Positions 1-9,827 of a DNA stretch of 64,000 nt are shown piece after piece. The notes under the pieces were generated by a model, which worked only from the letters and a program-made list of their open reading frames with translations, was not told where the DNA came from and did not search any database. Where the stretch lies: the NCBI RefSeq assembly GCF_001426585.1, contig NZ_LMEI01000011.1, forward strand, positions 246,240-310,239. Direction: 5' to 3'. The first letter of the stretch is position 1. Every line of letters begins with the position of its first letter. The position numbers were made by a program, and so were the translations under genes. The stretch is from Streptomyces sp. Root431 (GTDB taxonomy: Bacteria; Actinomycetota; Actinomycetes; Streptomycetales; Streptomycetaceae).

Positions 1-2196
1 GATGGCGCCAGGAGCACCGTCGGCGCCGGGGTCGATCCGTACCAGTGAGTCGTCGGTCGTCACCCATACGGTGTCCGGCCCGGCGCGGACGGCATGGATC
101 CGCTCACCGACATCCATCATGCGCACTTGCCATGTACCGAGGTCGACGCGGGCAAGCTCTCCCGTCGGACCACCGCCGCCCCATACGGTCTCGTCGCTGA
201 CGTCCAGTCCGAGCTGGTTCGACTGCTCGAAACGCGGCGGCAGACGGAACGCACGCTCCAGCTCAAGCGTGCCCCGGGCGTGGACGACGAGAATGGCTGC
301 GGCCTCGCGGGCCGCGTCGCCCCCCGGCAGCAGGATCGACAGGACGAGCACGGCCGCGAAGAACACGAGGACGGCGGCCGCCTCCCCACCGTGGCGGACG
401 ACGGGGATCCACGCGAGGAGCGGTACGCACATGGCCAGCCGCACACTCCAAGGAACACGCGGATCGGCGGGTCGGCGCGTCACCAAGGCACGACGGGCCC
501 GATCGTCCCAGGCCCACCACGTCGGCAGCAGGACGAGCATGGAGACGGCGGTCACGACCACGGCGGCGACGACGGCGCCGAGCACCCGACCCGCCAGATC
601 GTCCCTGGCGAAATCCTGTACGGCGCGCTGGGCCGAGTCGGAGACGACGCCCGGCACGCGTGCCGCGAGGTCGCCGGTGTTCCGGGCCAGGTAGACCAGC
701 GCTTCCACACCCAAGACGAACGGCACTCCGGCCAGCACGATGCCCAGGATCCACCGTGCGAAGGTGAGGATGTCCGTTCTGCTCCGCCGCGCTTGCTCGG
801 CGGAGGCCGTGATCTTCCGGTCCGCCTCGGTGAGCCGTGCGTACTCCGTCCAGCCGGCCTCCCGCGCCAGTTCGGCGCTGACTCTCGACACGAACTCCTC
901 GGTGTTCTGCCAGTACGTCGTGTGGTCGGAGAAGCTCGACCCGCGGTTGTGTACGGGCTGGGAGATCAAGCCCCGGCGGGGAGGACGTGCCAGCGACCCC
1001 TCGGGGACGGGATCCGCCGTGGCGAAGAGATCGATCCAGCGCAGGGACTCGCCGAGTTCGGGCAGCCCCAGCTGCGCGCCGGGACGTTCCGGGTCCGGCG
1101 GGCGGAGCTTCTCGGAGAGCCGGCCGAGGGCGAGGGCCACCACGACGGGAGCGATGGCGAACACGGCCCGGTCCGCGTACCAGAGAGCGACACCGCCGGC
1201 CAGCGAGAGGACCGCGAGAAGACGCGTACCGAAGCTGAGGCCCGCTCGGTCCAGGTCGAGGCCGCGGATGGCGGAGAGCTTGGCGATTCCCGCGCCGTAG
1301 GTGACGAACAAGGACACGTTCTCGGGCCGCGATCTGCGCAGCGCGGCATGCGCGATGGCAGCGCCCTGGGAATGCGCGACCACGGCCACGCGCTCGCATC
1401 TCCCCGCGAGCCATTCGACGTCCGACTGGACGCGGCTGACCATCGCATCGAAGACGAGCGGCTGGTCGGTCAGCGCGAAGCTGTCCCCGATCGACTCCGA
1501 GAGCAGGAGCTGGATCCGCTGGACGATCCCGCGCAGGGCGGGCACGACGCTGAGCACCACCAGCAGGGCGATGGCCACCTGGGCGACCAGGCCCACGACG
1601 AAGGAGAGCGTGTAGGCGGCGATCCGGCGCAGCGGGGGCAGTATGTACGAAAGGCACCACGCCAGGAACGTGAAGACGTCCTGCATCGTGTTGTCCTGGG
1701 GGACGTACTTCGCGACGAAGTCGCGCGCCTCCCGCCGTTCCTGCGCGAGGCTCTTCGGCGGCGAACCGACGAACCTCAGCTTGAAGTGCCGCTGCACCAG
1801 CCACGGCCCGGCCATGAGCGACCATCTCGCGAGCGTGCGGAACGACGGTGTGGGGAAGTCCTCGGCCCACCATGACTCCGCCAGGAGCCACGACCGCGAG
1901 GTGTGCGTGTCTCCGGTCCGCCCCTCGACCGTCAGCAGGGTGCTGGCGCGTGCGCCTTCGTCGCCGCGCCGCAGGAGCGTGCCCGACAGCGTGACGTCGA
2001 AGTCCTCGACGCCTCCCGACGACCGGGAGCCGGCCAGCCATTCCTTCAGCCAGAGGCGCAGCGGCTCGCCGCACTGCAGCAGTGTGTCGCCGCGTTTCTG
2101 GGAGCCGATTCCGTGGACGAAGAGGACGCCCAGTTCCGGCGGCGCTTCGGCTGCGTCCTGGATTTCCGCTTGGTGGTCCGGAGGATCATTGCCCAC
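1..2196 (-). CDS. Membrane-embedded alpha/beta-hydrolase-like protein (3' end outside window)
   Basis: The frame is open for 732 codons and leaves the window without a stop. I place the start at the GTG at 2196-2194, because an in-frame TGA lies five codons upstream and no ATG is available nearby. Residues 22-32 contain VLFVHGIGS, the first strand and oxyanion turn of an alpha/beta hydrolase. Residues 274-278 read AHSQG, a nucleophile elbow with Ser276. Hydrophobic stretches lie near 195-221, after the elbow, and in two further pairs downstream, so the hydrolase core is interleaved with membrane segments. The visible end reads VWVTTTDSLVRIDPGADG, resembling a beta-propeller blade. It is probably a membrane-bound serine hydrolase of unknown substrate. 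No predicted start codon is strongly supported by an SD sequence, and the full length is unknown. Confidence 0.7.
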   Translation of the reverse strand, partial: MGNDPPDHQAEIQDAAEAPPELGVLFVHGIGSQKRGDTLLQCGEPLRLWLKEWLAGSRSSGGVEDFDVTLSGTLLRRGDEGARASTLLTVEGRTGDTHTSRSWLLAESWWAEDFPTPSFRTLARWSLMAGPWLVQRHFKLRFVGSPPKSLAQERREARDFVAKYVPQDNTMQDVFTFLAWCLSYILPPLRRIAAYTLSFVVGLVAQVAIALLVVLSVVPALRGIVQRIQLLLSESIGDSFALTDQPLVFDAMVSRVQSDVEWLAGRCERVAVVAHSQGAAIAHAALRRSRPENVSLFVTYGAGIAKLSAIRGLDLDRAGLSFGTRLLAVLSLAGGVALWYADRAVFAIAPVVVALALGRLSEKLRPPDPERPGAQLGLPELGESLRWIDLFATADPVPEGSLARPPRRGLISQPVHNRGSSFSDHTTYWQNTEEFVSRVSAELAREAGWTEYARLTEADRKITASAEQARRSRTDILTFARWILGIVLAGVPFVLGVEALVYLARNTGDLAARVPGVVSDSAQRAVQDFARDDLAGRVLGAVVAAVVVTAVSMLVLLPTWWAWDDRARRALVTRRPADPRVPWSVRLAMCVPLLAWIPVVRHGGEAAAVLVFFAAVLVLSILLPGGDAAREAAAILVVHARGTLELERAFRLPPRFEQSNQLGLDVSDETVWGGGGPTGELARVDLGTWQVRMMDVGERIHAVRAGPDTVWVTTDDSLVRIDPGADGAPGAI

Positions 2197-2289
2197 CAGC
2201 GGACGATCTCATGAGGGCCTCTCGCCGCCGGGTGACACGTCGCACGGGTGCCCGAGGTCCGCCTGATCGGAGTCCGGCTCCCGGTACGG

Positions 2290-2328
2290 CGGAGGGCCGC
2301 CCCGGTACGTGCCCGGGGCGGCCCTCCG
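2290..2328 (-). terminator. Strong hairpin terminator after pheT
   Basis: A perfect 16-bp inverted repeat (arms 2290-2305 and 2313-2328) with a 7-nt loop lies 18 bp past the pheT stop. It has no T-tract, as is usual for Streptomyces terminators. It separates the PheRS operon from the hydrolase-like gene. Confidence 0.8.
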
Positions 2329-2345
2329 TGTCGTGCTCGTGCGTG

Positions 2346-4874
2346 TCAGGCGCCGCGCAGGACGGCTCCCGTGCGCTCGGACGCCAGGGCGACGGCCGCA
2401 TCGCGGGCCGCGCTGGCCTCGTCGACGGTGAGGGTGCGGTCCGTGGCGCGGAACTTCAGGGCGTACGCCAGGGACTTGGTGCCCTCGTCGAGCTGGTCAC
2501 CGGTGTAGACGTCGAACAGGCGGATGGACTCCAGGAGTTCACCTGCGCCCTCGCGGAGGGCGGTCTCGACCTCGGCGGACGGGACCTCCGTGGCGACGAC
2601 CAGGGCGACGTCCTGGGTGGCCACCGGGAAGGAGGAGATCCGGGGGGCCTTCAGGGGGCCCTCGTTCGCCTTCTCCAGGAGGTCCAGGTCGATCTCCATG
2701 GCGCAGCTGCGGGCCGGGAGGCCGAAGGCCTTCACGACGCGCGGGTGGAGCTCGCCGGCGTGACCGACGAGGACCTTCTCGCCGTCGACCTCGACGTGGA
2801 AGGCCGCGCAGCGGCCCGGGTGCCAGGGAGCGTGCTGGTCGGCGCTGATGATCAGCTCGACCCCGGCCTCGGCGGCCACGGTCCGGCCGGCCTCGACCGC
2901 GTCCGCCCAGTCGGACGGACGGCCCTTGCCCCACCAGCCGGCCTGCTCGCGCGCACCGGCGAGGACGACCGCGGCGCGGCGCGGCTGCAGGGGCAGCGCG
3001 GCGTTGACCTCGGCGACCTCCTCGTCGGTGGGGCGACGGTCGACGGGGAGCCGGACGGCGACGCCGGGCGCGCCCTCGAGCCGGAAGACGAGCCCGGTCT
3101 CGAAGAGCGCCAAGTCGTGGCTGCCCCGGCTGTCGTTGCGGCGGAGCGCACCGAGCAGGCCCGGGAGCAGCGTCGTACGGAGCGCGGGCTCCTCGTCCGA
3201 GAGCGGGTTGACCAGGGTCACGAGCCGGCGACGGGCGTCGTCCGCGTCGAGACCGAGGTTGTCGAGGGCCTGCTCGCCGATGAACGGGTAGTTCAGGGCC
3301 TCGACGTAACCGGCGCCGGCCAGGGCGCGGCCCACGCGGCGGTGGGTGCGCTGGCGCTCGGTGAGCCCGCGGCCGGCCGGGGGCTTCGGCAGCGTGGAGG
3401 GCAGGTTCTCGTAGCCCTCCAGGCGGATGACCTCTTCGGCGAGGTCGTTCGGCTCGTTGAGGTCGGGGCGCCACGAGGGCACGGTGACGACGAGCTCGTC
3501 CTGGCCGTAGACGTCGCAGCCGACCTCCTGGAGGCGGCGGACGACGGTCTCACGGCCGTAGTCAACGCCCGCGACCTTGTCCGGGTGGTTCGCCGGCAGG
3601 GCGATCGTGCGCGGCGCGGACGGGGCGCTGATCTCGGTGACGCCGGCCTCTGCCGTACCGCCCGCGAGCAGCACGAGGAGGTCGACGGTGCGCTGCGCGG
3701 CAGCGGCGGCGGCCTGCGGGTCGACGCCGCGCTCGAAGCGCTTGGACGCCTCGGAGGACAGCTTGTGGCGGCGGGCCGTGCGCGCGATCGAGATCGCGTC
3801 GAAGTGCGCGGCCTCGATGACGACCTCGGAGGTGCCGGTGACGAAGCCGGTCTCCGCGTCGGTCACCGGGTCGGCGATCTCCGTGTTGGCGCCGCCCATG
3901 ACGCCGGCGATGCCGATCGGACCGCGGTTGTCGGTGATGACCAGGTCCGCCGCGTCCAGGACGCGGACGGTGCCGTCGAGGGTGGTGATCTTCTCGCCGG
4001 CCTCGGCGCGGCGCACCCCGATGGGGCCGTCGAGACGGCTCCGGTCGTAGGCGTGCAGCGGCTGGCCGAGCTCCAGCATGACGTAGTTGGTGACGTCCAC
4101 GGCCAGCGAGATCGGGCGCATGCCGGCCTTCTGCAGGCGGCGCTGCAGCCAGATCGGGGAGCGCGCCTCGGGCGCGAGGCCGACGACGGTGCGCGCGGTG
4201 AAGCGGTCGCAGCCGATCGGGTCGGAGACCTGGACCGGGTAGCCGTACGCGTTCGGCGCGGGCACGTCGAGGAGCGCCGGGTCGCGCAGCGGCAGGCCGT
4301 ACGCGGTGGCGGTCTCGCGGGCGACGCCGCGCATCGAGAGGCAGTAGCCGCGGTCCGGGGTGACGGCGATGTCGAGGACCTCGTCGTACAGCTCCAGGAG
4401 GACGGTGGCGTCGATGCCGATCTCGTACTCCGGCGGGAGCACGATGATGCCGTGCGTGCCGTCGTCGCCCATGCCCAGCTCGTCGCCGGAGCAGATCATG
4501 CCGCGGGACACCCGGCCGTACGTCTTGCGCTCGGCGATCCGGAAGTCACCGGGGAGGACGGCGCCGGGCAGGGCCACGACGACCTTGTCGCCGACGGCGA
4601 AGTTCCGGGCGCCGCAGATGATCTCCTGGGGCTCGTCGGTGCCGTTGGCCTGGCCGACGTCGACGGTGCAGAAGCGGATGGGCTTTTTGAACTCCGTCAG
4701 CTCCTCGATGGTGAGGACCTTGCCGACCACCAGCGGACCGGTCAGGCCGGTGCCGAGCTGCTCGACGGTCTCGACCTCGAGGCCTGCCGAAATGAGTTTG
4801 GCCTGGACGTCTCGGCCGGTCTCCGTCGCCGGCAGGTCGACGTACTCCCGCAGCCAAGAAAGCGGGACCCGCAT
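2346..4874 (-). CDS. pheT: Phenylalanyl-tRNA synthetase beta subunit
   Basis: The beta subunit of the alpha2beta2 enzyme that charges tRNA-Phe in the cytosol. At 842 residues it has normal family length. The start MRVPLSWLREYVDLP is typical. An EMAP/OB tRNA-binding domain follows at about 40-150 (ICGARNF motif), then the B3/B4 editing region at about 210-390 and the B5 helix-turn domain at about 410-480. The catalytic-like core fold comes next, and the ferredoxin-fold anticodon-binding domain ends the protein (FPVATQDVALVV to ATDRTLTVDEA). The ATG overlaps the pheS stop by one base (TGATG), so translation is coupled to pheS. Confidence 0.97.
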   Translation of the reverse strand: MRVPLSWLREYVDLPATETGRDVQAKLISAGLEVETVEQLGTGLTGPLVVGKVLTIEELTEFKKPIRFCTVDVGQANGTDEPQEIICGARNFAVGDKVVVALPGAVLPGDFRIAERKTYGRVSRGMICSGDELGMGDDGTHGIIVLPPEYEIGIDATVLLELYDEVLDIAVTPDRGYCLSMRGVARETATAYGLPLRDPALLDVPAPNAYGYPVQVSDPIGCDRFTARTVVGLAPEARSPIWLQRRLQKAGMRPISLAVDVTNYVMLELGQPLHAYDRSRLDGPIGVRRAEAGEKITTLDGTVRVLDAADLVITDNRGPIGIAGVMGGANTEIADPVTDAETGFVTGTSEVVIEAAHFDAISIARTARRHKLSSEASKRFERGVDPQAAAAAAQRTVDLLVLLAGGTAEAGVTEISAPSAPRTIALPANHPDKVAGVDYGRETVVRRLQEVGCDVYGQDELVVTVPSWRPDLNEPNDLAEEVIRLEGYENLPSTLPKPPAGRGLTERQRTHRRVGRALAGAGYVEALNYPFIGEQALDNLGLDADDARRRLVTLVNPLSDEEPALRTTLLPGLLGALRRNDSRGSHDLALFETGLVFRLEGAPGVAVRLPVDRRPTDEEVAEVNAALPLQPRRAAVVLAGAREQAGWWGKGRPSDWADAVEAGRTVAAEAGVELIISADQHAPWHPGRCAAFHVEVDGEKVLVGHAGELHPRVVKAFGLPARSCAMEIDLDLLEKANEGPLKAPRISSFPVATQDVALVVATEVPSAEVETALREGAGELLESIRLFDVYTGDQLDEGTKSLAYALKFRATDRTLTVDEASAARDAAVALASERTGAVLRGA

Positions 4875-6001
4875 CAGATCTCCATCCCGAACGGTCGGGT
4901 GAACCGGACGTCACCCTCGACCATGTCTCGCATGTCGTCGACGTTGTGGCGGAACATCAGCATCCGCTCGATGCCGAACCCGAAGGCGAATCCGCTGTAC
5001 TTCTCGGGGTCCACACCGCAGGCTACGAGCACCTTCGGGTTGACCATGCCGCAGCCGCCGAGCTCGATCCAGCCCTCGCTGCCGCAGGTGCGGCAGGGGC
5101 GCTCCGGGTTGCCGACGGACTCGCCGCGGCAGACGTAGCAGAGCATGTCCATCTCGGCGGACGGCTCGGTGAAGGGGAAGAAGTTCGGGCGGAGCCGGGT
5201 CTTCATGTCCGGGCCGAAGAGCGCCTGGACCATGTGGTCCAGGGTGCCCTTGAGGTCGGCCATGGTCAGGCCCTCGTCGACGGCGAGCAGCTCGATCTGG
5301 TGGAAGACCGGGGTGTGCGTGGCGTCGAGCTCGTCGGTGCGGTAGACGCGGCCGGGGCACACCACGTAGACCGGGGGCTCCCGGTCGAGGAGGGTGCGGG
5401 CCTGGACCGGCGAGGTGTGCGTGCGCAGGACGACGCCGGACTCGTCACCCGTGGTGCCCTCGGGGCCCTGGATGAAGAACGTGTCCTGCATCTGGCGCGC
5501 CGGGTGGTCCGGGACGAAGTTGAGGGCGTCGAAGTTGAACCACTCCGCCTCGACCTCGGGGCCCTCGGCGACCTCGTACCCCATGGAGACGAAGACGTCC
5601 GCGACGCGCTCCATGAGCGTGGTCAGCGGGTGCCGGGCGCCGGCCGGGACACGGTCGTACGGCAGGGTGACGTCGACGGCCTCCTCGACGAGGACGCGGG
5701 CGTCCCGCTCGGCCTCCAGCTCGGTCTGGCGGGCCGCGAGCGCCTTGGAGACGGCGCCGCGGGCCTGGCCCACGACCTTTCCGGCGGCGGCCTTGGCCTG
5801 CGGGGGCAGGGCGCCGATCTCGCGGTTGGCGAGCGCCAGCGGCGAGGTGCCGCCGGTGTGCGCGGTCTTCGCGTGCGCGAGCGCGTCGAGGTCGCCGGCG
5901 GCCGCGAAGGCGGCGAGCGCCTCGTCCCGCATGCGCTCGATCTCTTCCGGTTTCAAGGCCTCGACCTCGACCGGGTCGTACGACTTATTCGGTGCCGACA
6001 T
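4874..6001 (-). CDS. pheS: Phenylalanyl-tRNA synthetase alpha subunit
   Basis: The catalytic subunit of phenylalanyl-tRNA synthetase. I chose the ATG at 6001 (MSAPNKSYDPVEV), with GGAAGAG just upstream, rather than the longer open frame starting at 6070; this gives 375 residues. Class II motifs are visible: THTSPVQARTL (motif 2) and FAFGFGIERMLMFRHNVDD (motif 3). A Cys-rich insert (CYVCRGES and CRTCGSEGW) and the end RFTRPFGMEI are typical of bacterial PheS. The N-terminal helical arm binds tRNA. The 137-bp gap upstream is the likely promoter region of the pheST operon. Confidence 0.97.
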   Translation of the reverse strand: MSAPNKSYDPVEVEALKPEEIERMRDEALAAFAAAGDLDALAHAKTAHTGGTSPLALANREIGALPPQAKAAAGKVVGQARGAVSKALAARQTELEAERDARVLVEEAVDVTLPYDRVPAGARHPLTTLMERVADVFVSMGYEVAEGPEVEAEWFNFDALNFVPDHPARQMQDTFFIQGPEGTTGDESGVVLRTHTSPVQARTLLDREPPVYVVCPGRVYRTDELDATHTPVFHQIELLAVDEGLTMADLKGTLDHMVQALFGPDMKTRLRPNFFPFTEPSAEMDMLCYVCRGESVGNPERPCRTCGSEGWIELGGCGMVNPKVLVACGVDPEKYSGFAFGFGIERMLMFRHNVDDMRDMVEGDVRFTRPFGMEI

Positions 6002-6138
6002 CTCTTCCCGTGCTTCCGTTTGGCTGGCTGGGCGCGGCCCCGCTCGACGACAAGGGCGCAAACGTGCCAAAGGTCGAGTCTAACGGGGCGCTCGGACGGT
6101 GATGAGCCCGTGGGCGGACCGGACGGCCTCTGATCTCG

Positions 6139-7275
6139 TCAGATGAGATGGGCCGGGGTGCCGACGGGCAGGGTAAATCGGAACTCGGCCCCGCCGCGGG
6201 GGCCCCGTCCGACGGTGATGGTGCCGCCGTGGGCCTCGACGATGCCCTTGACGATGTAGAGGCCGAGGCCGGTGCCGCCGCGTTTGCTGCCCCGCCAGAA
6301 GCGGGTGAAGACACGGCTCATCGACGCTTCGGGGATGCCGGGGCCCTCGTCGCTCACGGTGACCTCCGTCCCCTCTTCTCCGTCGTCGCCCGCCGTACCG
6401 GGTGCCACCTCGATGGTGACGGTTCCTTCGCCGTGGCGCACCGCGTTTTCCAGGAGGTTGCCGAGGATCTGGTCGATCTTGTCGGGGTCGGCCCACAGCG
6501 CGGGCAGCTGCGGCCTGATCCGCACGAAGAAGCGGTCCGGGGGCTGGCCGCCGGTGGTGTGGACCTGGATGTGGCGGCCGATGGCGGCGGCGAGGTCGAC
6601 GGGCTGGCGGCGCACTTCAAGGCGGCCGGAGTCGATCCGGGAGATGTCGAGGAGCTCGGCGATGAGGCGCTTGATGCGGCCGGCGTCGGCGTCGACGGTC
6701 TCCAGCATGAGCCGCTTCTGCTCGTCGGTGAACCGCTCCCACTTGTCGAGGAGGGTCGCGGTGAAGCCCTTGACGGAGGTCAGCGGGGAGCGCAGCTCGT
6801 GGGCGACGGTGGCGATGAGCTCGGCGTGGCTGCGCTCGGTGCGGCGGCGGGCGTCGGTGCCGCGCAGGGAGACCACGACGCGGCGGACCGGGCCGGTGGG
6901 GTACTCGCGGACGTACCGGGCGGAGACGAGGACCTCGCGGCCGCCGGGGAGCAGCAGATTGCGCTCGGGCTGGCCGCGGCGGGTGGCGAGTCCGCCGTAC
7001 GGGTCGGTCAGGGTCCACCAGCGGCGCCCCTTGAGGTCCTCCAGGGGGAGGGCCTGGTCGAGGGGGAGGCCGAGGGCCTGGTCTGCGGGTACGGCGGTGA
7101 TGCGGCCTGCCGCGGCGTTGAAGCAGACGACCCGGCCAGTCTCGTCGGCGACGACGAGCCCGTCGGGCAGGTCGTCGGGGTGGAGTCCGGCGAAGGCGGT
7201 GTCGGCCGCGGGCGGCTCCGGGGCGTGCGGCGCGTCGCTCCGTGCCTGTGCGGGACTGTCCGTGCCGACCGTCAT
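6139..7275 (-). CDS. Soluble PAS-domain sensor histidine kinase
   Basis: The protein of 378 residues has no membrane segment or signal peptide. A PAS-like domain occupies about 30-145 (GLVVADETGRVVCFN). The dimerisation/phosphoacceptor domain follows with the H-box ATVAHELRSPLTS near residue 160. The HATPase domain carries the N-box NLLENAVRHG, the G1 box SDEGPGIPEA and the G2 box GGTGLGLYIVKG. No response regulator gene is adjacent, so its partner must be encoded elsewhere. It lies between pheS and the rRNA methylase gene in the same direction, which is where Streptomyces genomes conserve it. The signal and target are not evident. Confidence 0.92.
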   Translation of the reverse strand: MTVGTDSPAQARSDAPHAPEPPAADTAFAGLHPDDLPDGLVVADETGRVVCFNAAAGRITAVPADQALGLPLDQALPLEDLKGRRWWTLTDPYGGLATRRGQPERNLLLPGGREVLVSARYVREYPTGPVRRVVVSLRGTDARRRTERSHAELIATVAHELRSPLTSVKGFTATLLDKWERFTDEQKRLMLETVDADAGRIKRLIAELLDISRIDSGRLEVRRQPVDLAAAIGRHIQVHTTGGQPPDRFFVRIRPQLPALWADPDKIDQILGNLLENAVRHGEGTVTIEVAPGTAGDDGEEGTEVTVSDEGPGIPEASMSRVFTRFWRGSKRGGTGLGLYIVKGIVEAHGGTITVGRGPRGGAEFRFTLPVGTPAHLI

Positions 7276-7356
7276 CCCCGTATCCCACCCCTCCGTGTAG
7301 CGCAGTGGGCCCCCGAGTGCGTCACTCTACTGGGCCCGGAGGCCGGAATGGACCCC

Positions 7357-8196
<840 letters not shown>

Positions 8197-8249
8197 GAGG
8201 TGCGGCGGTTCTCTCTTCGAGGGGGACGGCGACTTCGGGGGCCGACGCA

Positions 8250-8285
8250 CCCGGACCCGCAGGCGCACGCGCCTGCGGGTCCGGG
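8250..8285 (-). terminator. Terminator after rplT
   Basis: A 16-bp perfect stem (8250-8265 with 8270-8285) and a 4-nt loop start about 25 bp past the rplT stop. It closes the infC-rpmI-rplT operon before the methylase gene. Confidence 0.8.
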
Positions 8286-8308
8286 CAGAGGTACTGCGGC
8301 CTGGAAGA

Positions 8309-8695
8309 TCAGGCGGCGGCCTTCGGGGCGTTGACGTCGGCCGGCAGAGCCTTCTGCGCGACCTCGACCAGCGCGGCGAACGCGTTGGCGTCGTTGACGG
8401 CCAGCTCGGCGAGGATCTTGCGGTCCACCTCGATGTTGGCGGCCTTCAGACCCTGGATGAGGCGGTTGTACGTCATGCCGTTCAGACGGGCAGCCGCGTT
8501 GATGCGCTGGATCCACAGCTGACGGAAGTCGCCCTTGCGCTTCTTGCGGTCGTTGTAGTTGTAGACCAGCGAGTGGGTGACCTGCTCCTTGGCCTTGCGG
8601 TACAGGCGCGAACGCTGACCGCGGTAGCCGGAGGCCGCCTCGAGGATCGCCCGGCGCTTCTTGTGGGCGTTGACTGCCCGCTTGACGCGTGCCAC
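8309..8695 (-). CDS. rplT: 50S ribosomal protein L20
   Basis: L20 binds 23S rRNA early in large-subunit assembly, and in several bacteria it represses its own operon. The 128 residues begin MARVKRAVNAHKKRR with the basic N-terminal helix and contain the family signature (RDFRQLW-like KGDFRQLWIQRINAAAR). The start is a GTG at 8695 with AAGGAG upstream. The hairpin at 8715-8740 sits just before this ribosome binding site. Confidence 0.98.
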   Translation of the reverse strand: MARVKRAVNAHKKRRAILEAASGYRGQRSRLYRKAKEQVTHSLVYNYNDRKKRKGDFRQLWIQRINAAARLNGMTYNRLIQGLKAANIEVDRKILAELAVNDANAFAALVEVAQKALPADVNAPKAAA

Positions 8696-8714
8696 TTGTT
8701 AACTCCTTGTAGCG

Positions 8715-8740
8715 GGGTCGTGGTGGTCCTCACACGACCC
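8715..8740 (-). other. Hairpin ahead of the rplT ribosome binding site
   Basis: Arms GGGTCGTG (8715-8722) and CACGACCC (8733-8740) form an 8-bp stem 8 bp upstream of the rplT SD. It lies in the 105-bp rpmI-rplT spacer. It could be an L20 binding site or an mRNA-stabilising element. Nothing else in the spacer is recognisable. Confidence 0.4.
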
Positions 8741-8801
8741 GAAAAACGAATGGATCCCGGTCTGAGCCGGATGCCCCCGTCGCCGAGGGCGGGAGATCAA
8801 A

Positions 8802-8996
8802 TCAGATGCCCAGCATCTTCTTGATCTTGGCGGCGTCACCCGGGGCCATCTCGGCGTTGCCGGTGAGGCGACGCGTCAGCTTGGACGACTTGTGCTCGAG
8901 CAGGTGGCGCTTGCCGGCACGCTCGCGCATGATCTTGCCGGTGCCGGTGACCTTGAAGCGCTTCTTGGCACCGGAGTGCGTCTTGTTCTTCGGCAT
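8802..8996 (-). CDS. rpmI: 50S ribosomal protein L35
   Basis: A 64-residue, very basic ribosomal protein with the family start MPKNKTHSGAKKRFKVTGTG and the family end AAKIKKMLGI. The SD is GAGGAG, about 10 bases before the ATG. It lies between infC and rplT, the usual bacterial order. Confidence 0.98.
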   Translation of the reverse strand: MPKNKTHSGAKKRFKVTGTGKIMRERAGKRHLLEHKSSKLTRRLTGNAEMAPGDAAKIKKMLGI

Positions 8997-9118
8997 CGCG
9001 CCGTATCTCCTCGTCAGTGGCGCTCCCCCGGTGTGAACACCGGACTGCCGGGAGCGTCAATTCTTCGTTTGGTGGTTCCGGGCGGGTCCCGGGGCTGCCT
9101 GGATGGCAGCCCGTCGGG

Positions 9119-9817
9119 TCACGCCTCGGGGTTCTCGACCGGAGCGTCGGCCGGGGCCTCGGCGACCGGAGCGTCGGTGGCCTCAGCCGCCTCGACCGGA
9201 GCGTCGGTGGCCTCGACCTCGTCGAACGCCTCGTCGGCGGCGACGCCCTGGCGCTCGGCCTTGCGCGCGGCCTGGGCCTCACGCGCCTCGGCCATGGCCT
9301 CGGTCTTCTTCTTGTGCGGGCCGAGAACCATGATCATGTTCCGGCCGTCCTGCTTCGGGTTGGACTCGATGAAGCCAAGCTCCTCGACGTCCGACGCCAG
9401 CCGCTGAAGCAGCCGGAATCCAAGCTCGGGGCGGGACTGCTCACGACCACGGAACATGATCGTGATCTTGACCTTGTCGCCCTGCTTGAGGAACCGGACG
9501 ACGTGACCCTTCTTGGTGTCGTAGTCGTGCGGGTCGATCTTCGGCCGGAGCTTCATCTCCTTGATGACCGTGTGCGCCTGGTTCTTGCGCGCCTCACGGG
9601 CCTTCATGGCCGACTCGTACTTGAACTTCCCGTAGTCCATGAGCTTGCACACGGGCGGACGGGCGTTCGCCGCGACCTCGACCAGGTCGAGGTCGTACTC
9701 CTGTGCGAGCTCCAGGGCCTTGGCAAGCGGAACAATCCCGACCTGCTCGCCGCTGGGTCCGACAAGTCGCACCTCGGGAACGCGAATCCTGTCGTTGATG
9801 CGGGGCTCGGCGCTGAT
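9119..9817 (-). CDS. infC: Translation initiation factor IF-3, with ATC start codon
   Basis: IF-3 binds the 30S subunit, prevents premature 50S joining and proofreads the start codon. The first ATG in frame (9772) would delete the conserved N-terminus. The frame continues upstream through SAEPRINDRIRVPEVRLVG, the family N-terminus, to an ATC codon at 9817-9815. A perfect AGGAGG (9827-9822) sits 4 bases before it, and no ATG, GTG or TTG is available in that stretch. This gives 232 residues. The N-domain is at about 1-85, a Lys-rich linker follows, and the C-domain contains KVKITIMFRGRE. An Ala/Glu/Val-rich tail of about 45 residues (repeats of ATDAPV) is an actinobacterial-type extension. A rare start codon lets IF-3 repress its own translation, as known in E. 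coli (AUU). Confidence 0.95.
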   Translation of the reverse strand: MSAEPRINDRIRVPEVRLVGPSGEQVGIVPLAKALELAQEYDLDLVEVAANARPPVCKLMDYGKFKYESAMKAREARKNQAHTVIKEMKLRPKIDPHDYDTKKGHVVRFLKQGDKVKITIMFRGREQSRPELGFRLLQRLASDVEELGFIESNPKQDGRNMIMVLGPHKKKTEAMAEAREAQAARKAERQGVAADEAFDEVEATDAPVEAAEATDAPVAEAPADAPVENPEA

Positions 9818-9827
9818 GGATCCTCCT
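9815..9827 (-). promoter_or_regulatory. infC ribosome binding site with non-canonical ATC start
   Basis: AGGAGG at 9827-9822 is fully complementary to the anti-SD and is followed after 4 bases by ATC at 9817-9815. The strong SD plus weak initiator matches the autoregulated infC arrangement. Confidence 0.85.

Noticed and set aside
94..1875. Plus-strand 593-codon open frame
   Set aside because: It is antisense to the hydrolase-like gene; composition is Arg/Gly/Asp-biased with no domain, as expected from GC-rich codon bias.
2186..2401. Minus-strand 71-codon frame before the hydrolase-like gene
   Set aside because: It overlaps the pheT end and the terminator and has no ribosome binding site.
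2082..5138. Plus-strand 1018-codon open frame
   Set aside because: It lies entirely opposite pheT/pheS and has repetitive Gly/Asp/Val/Leu composition; pheT motifs are unambiguous on the other strand.
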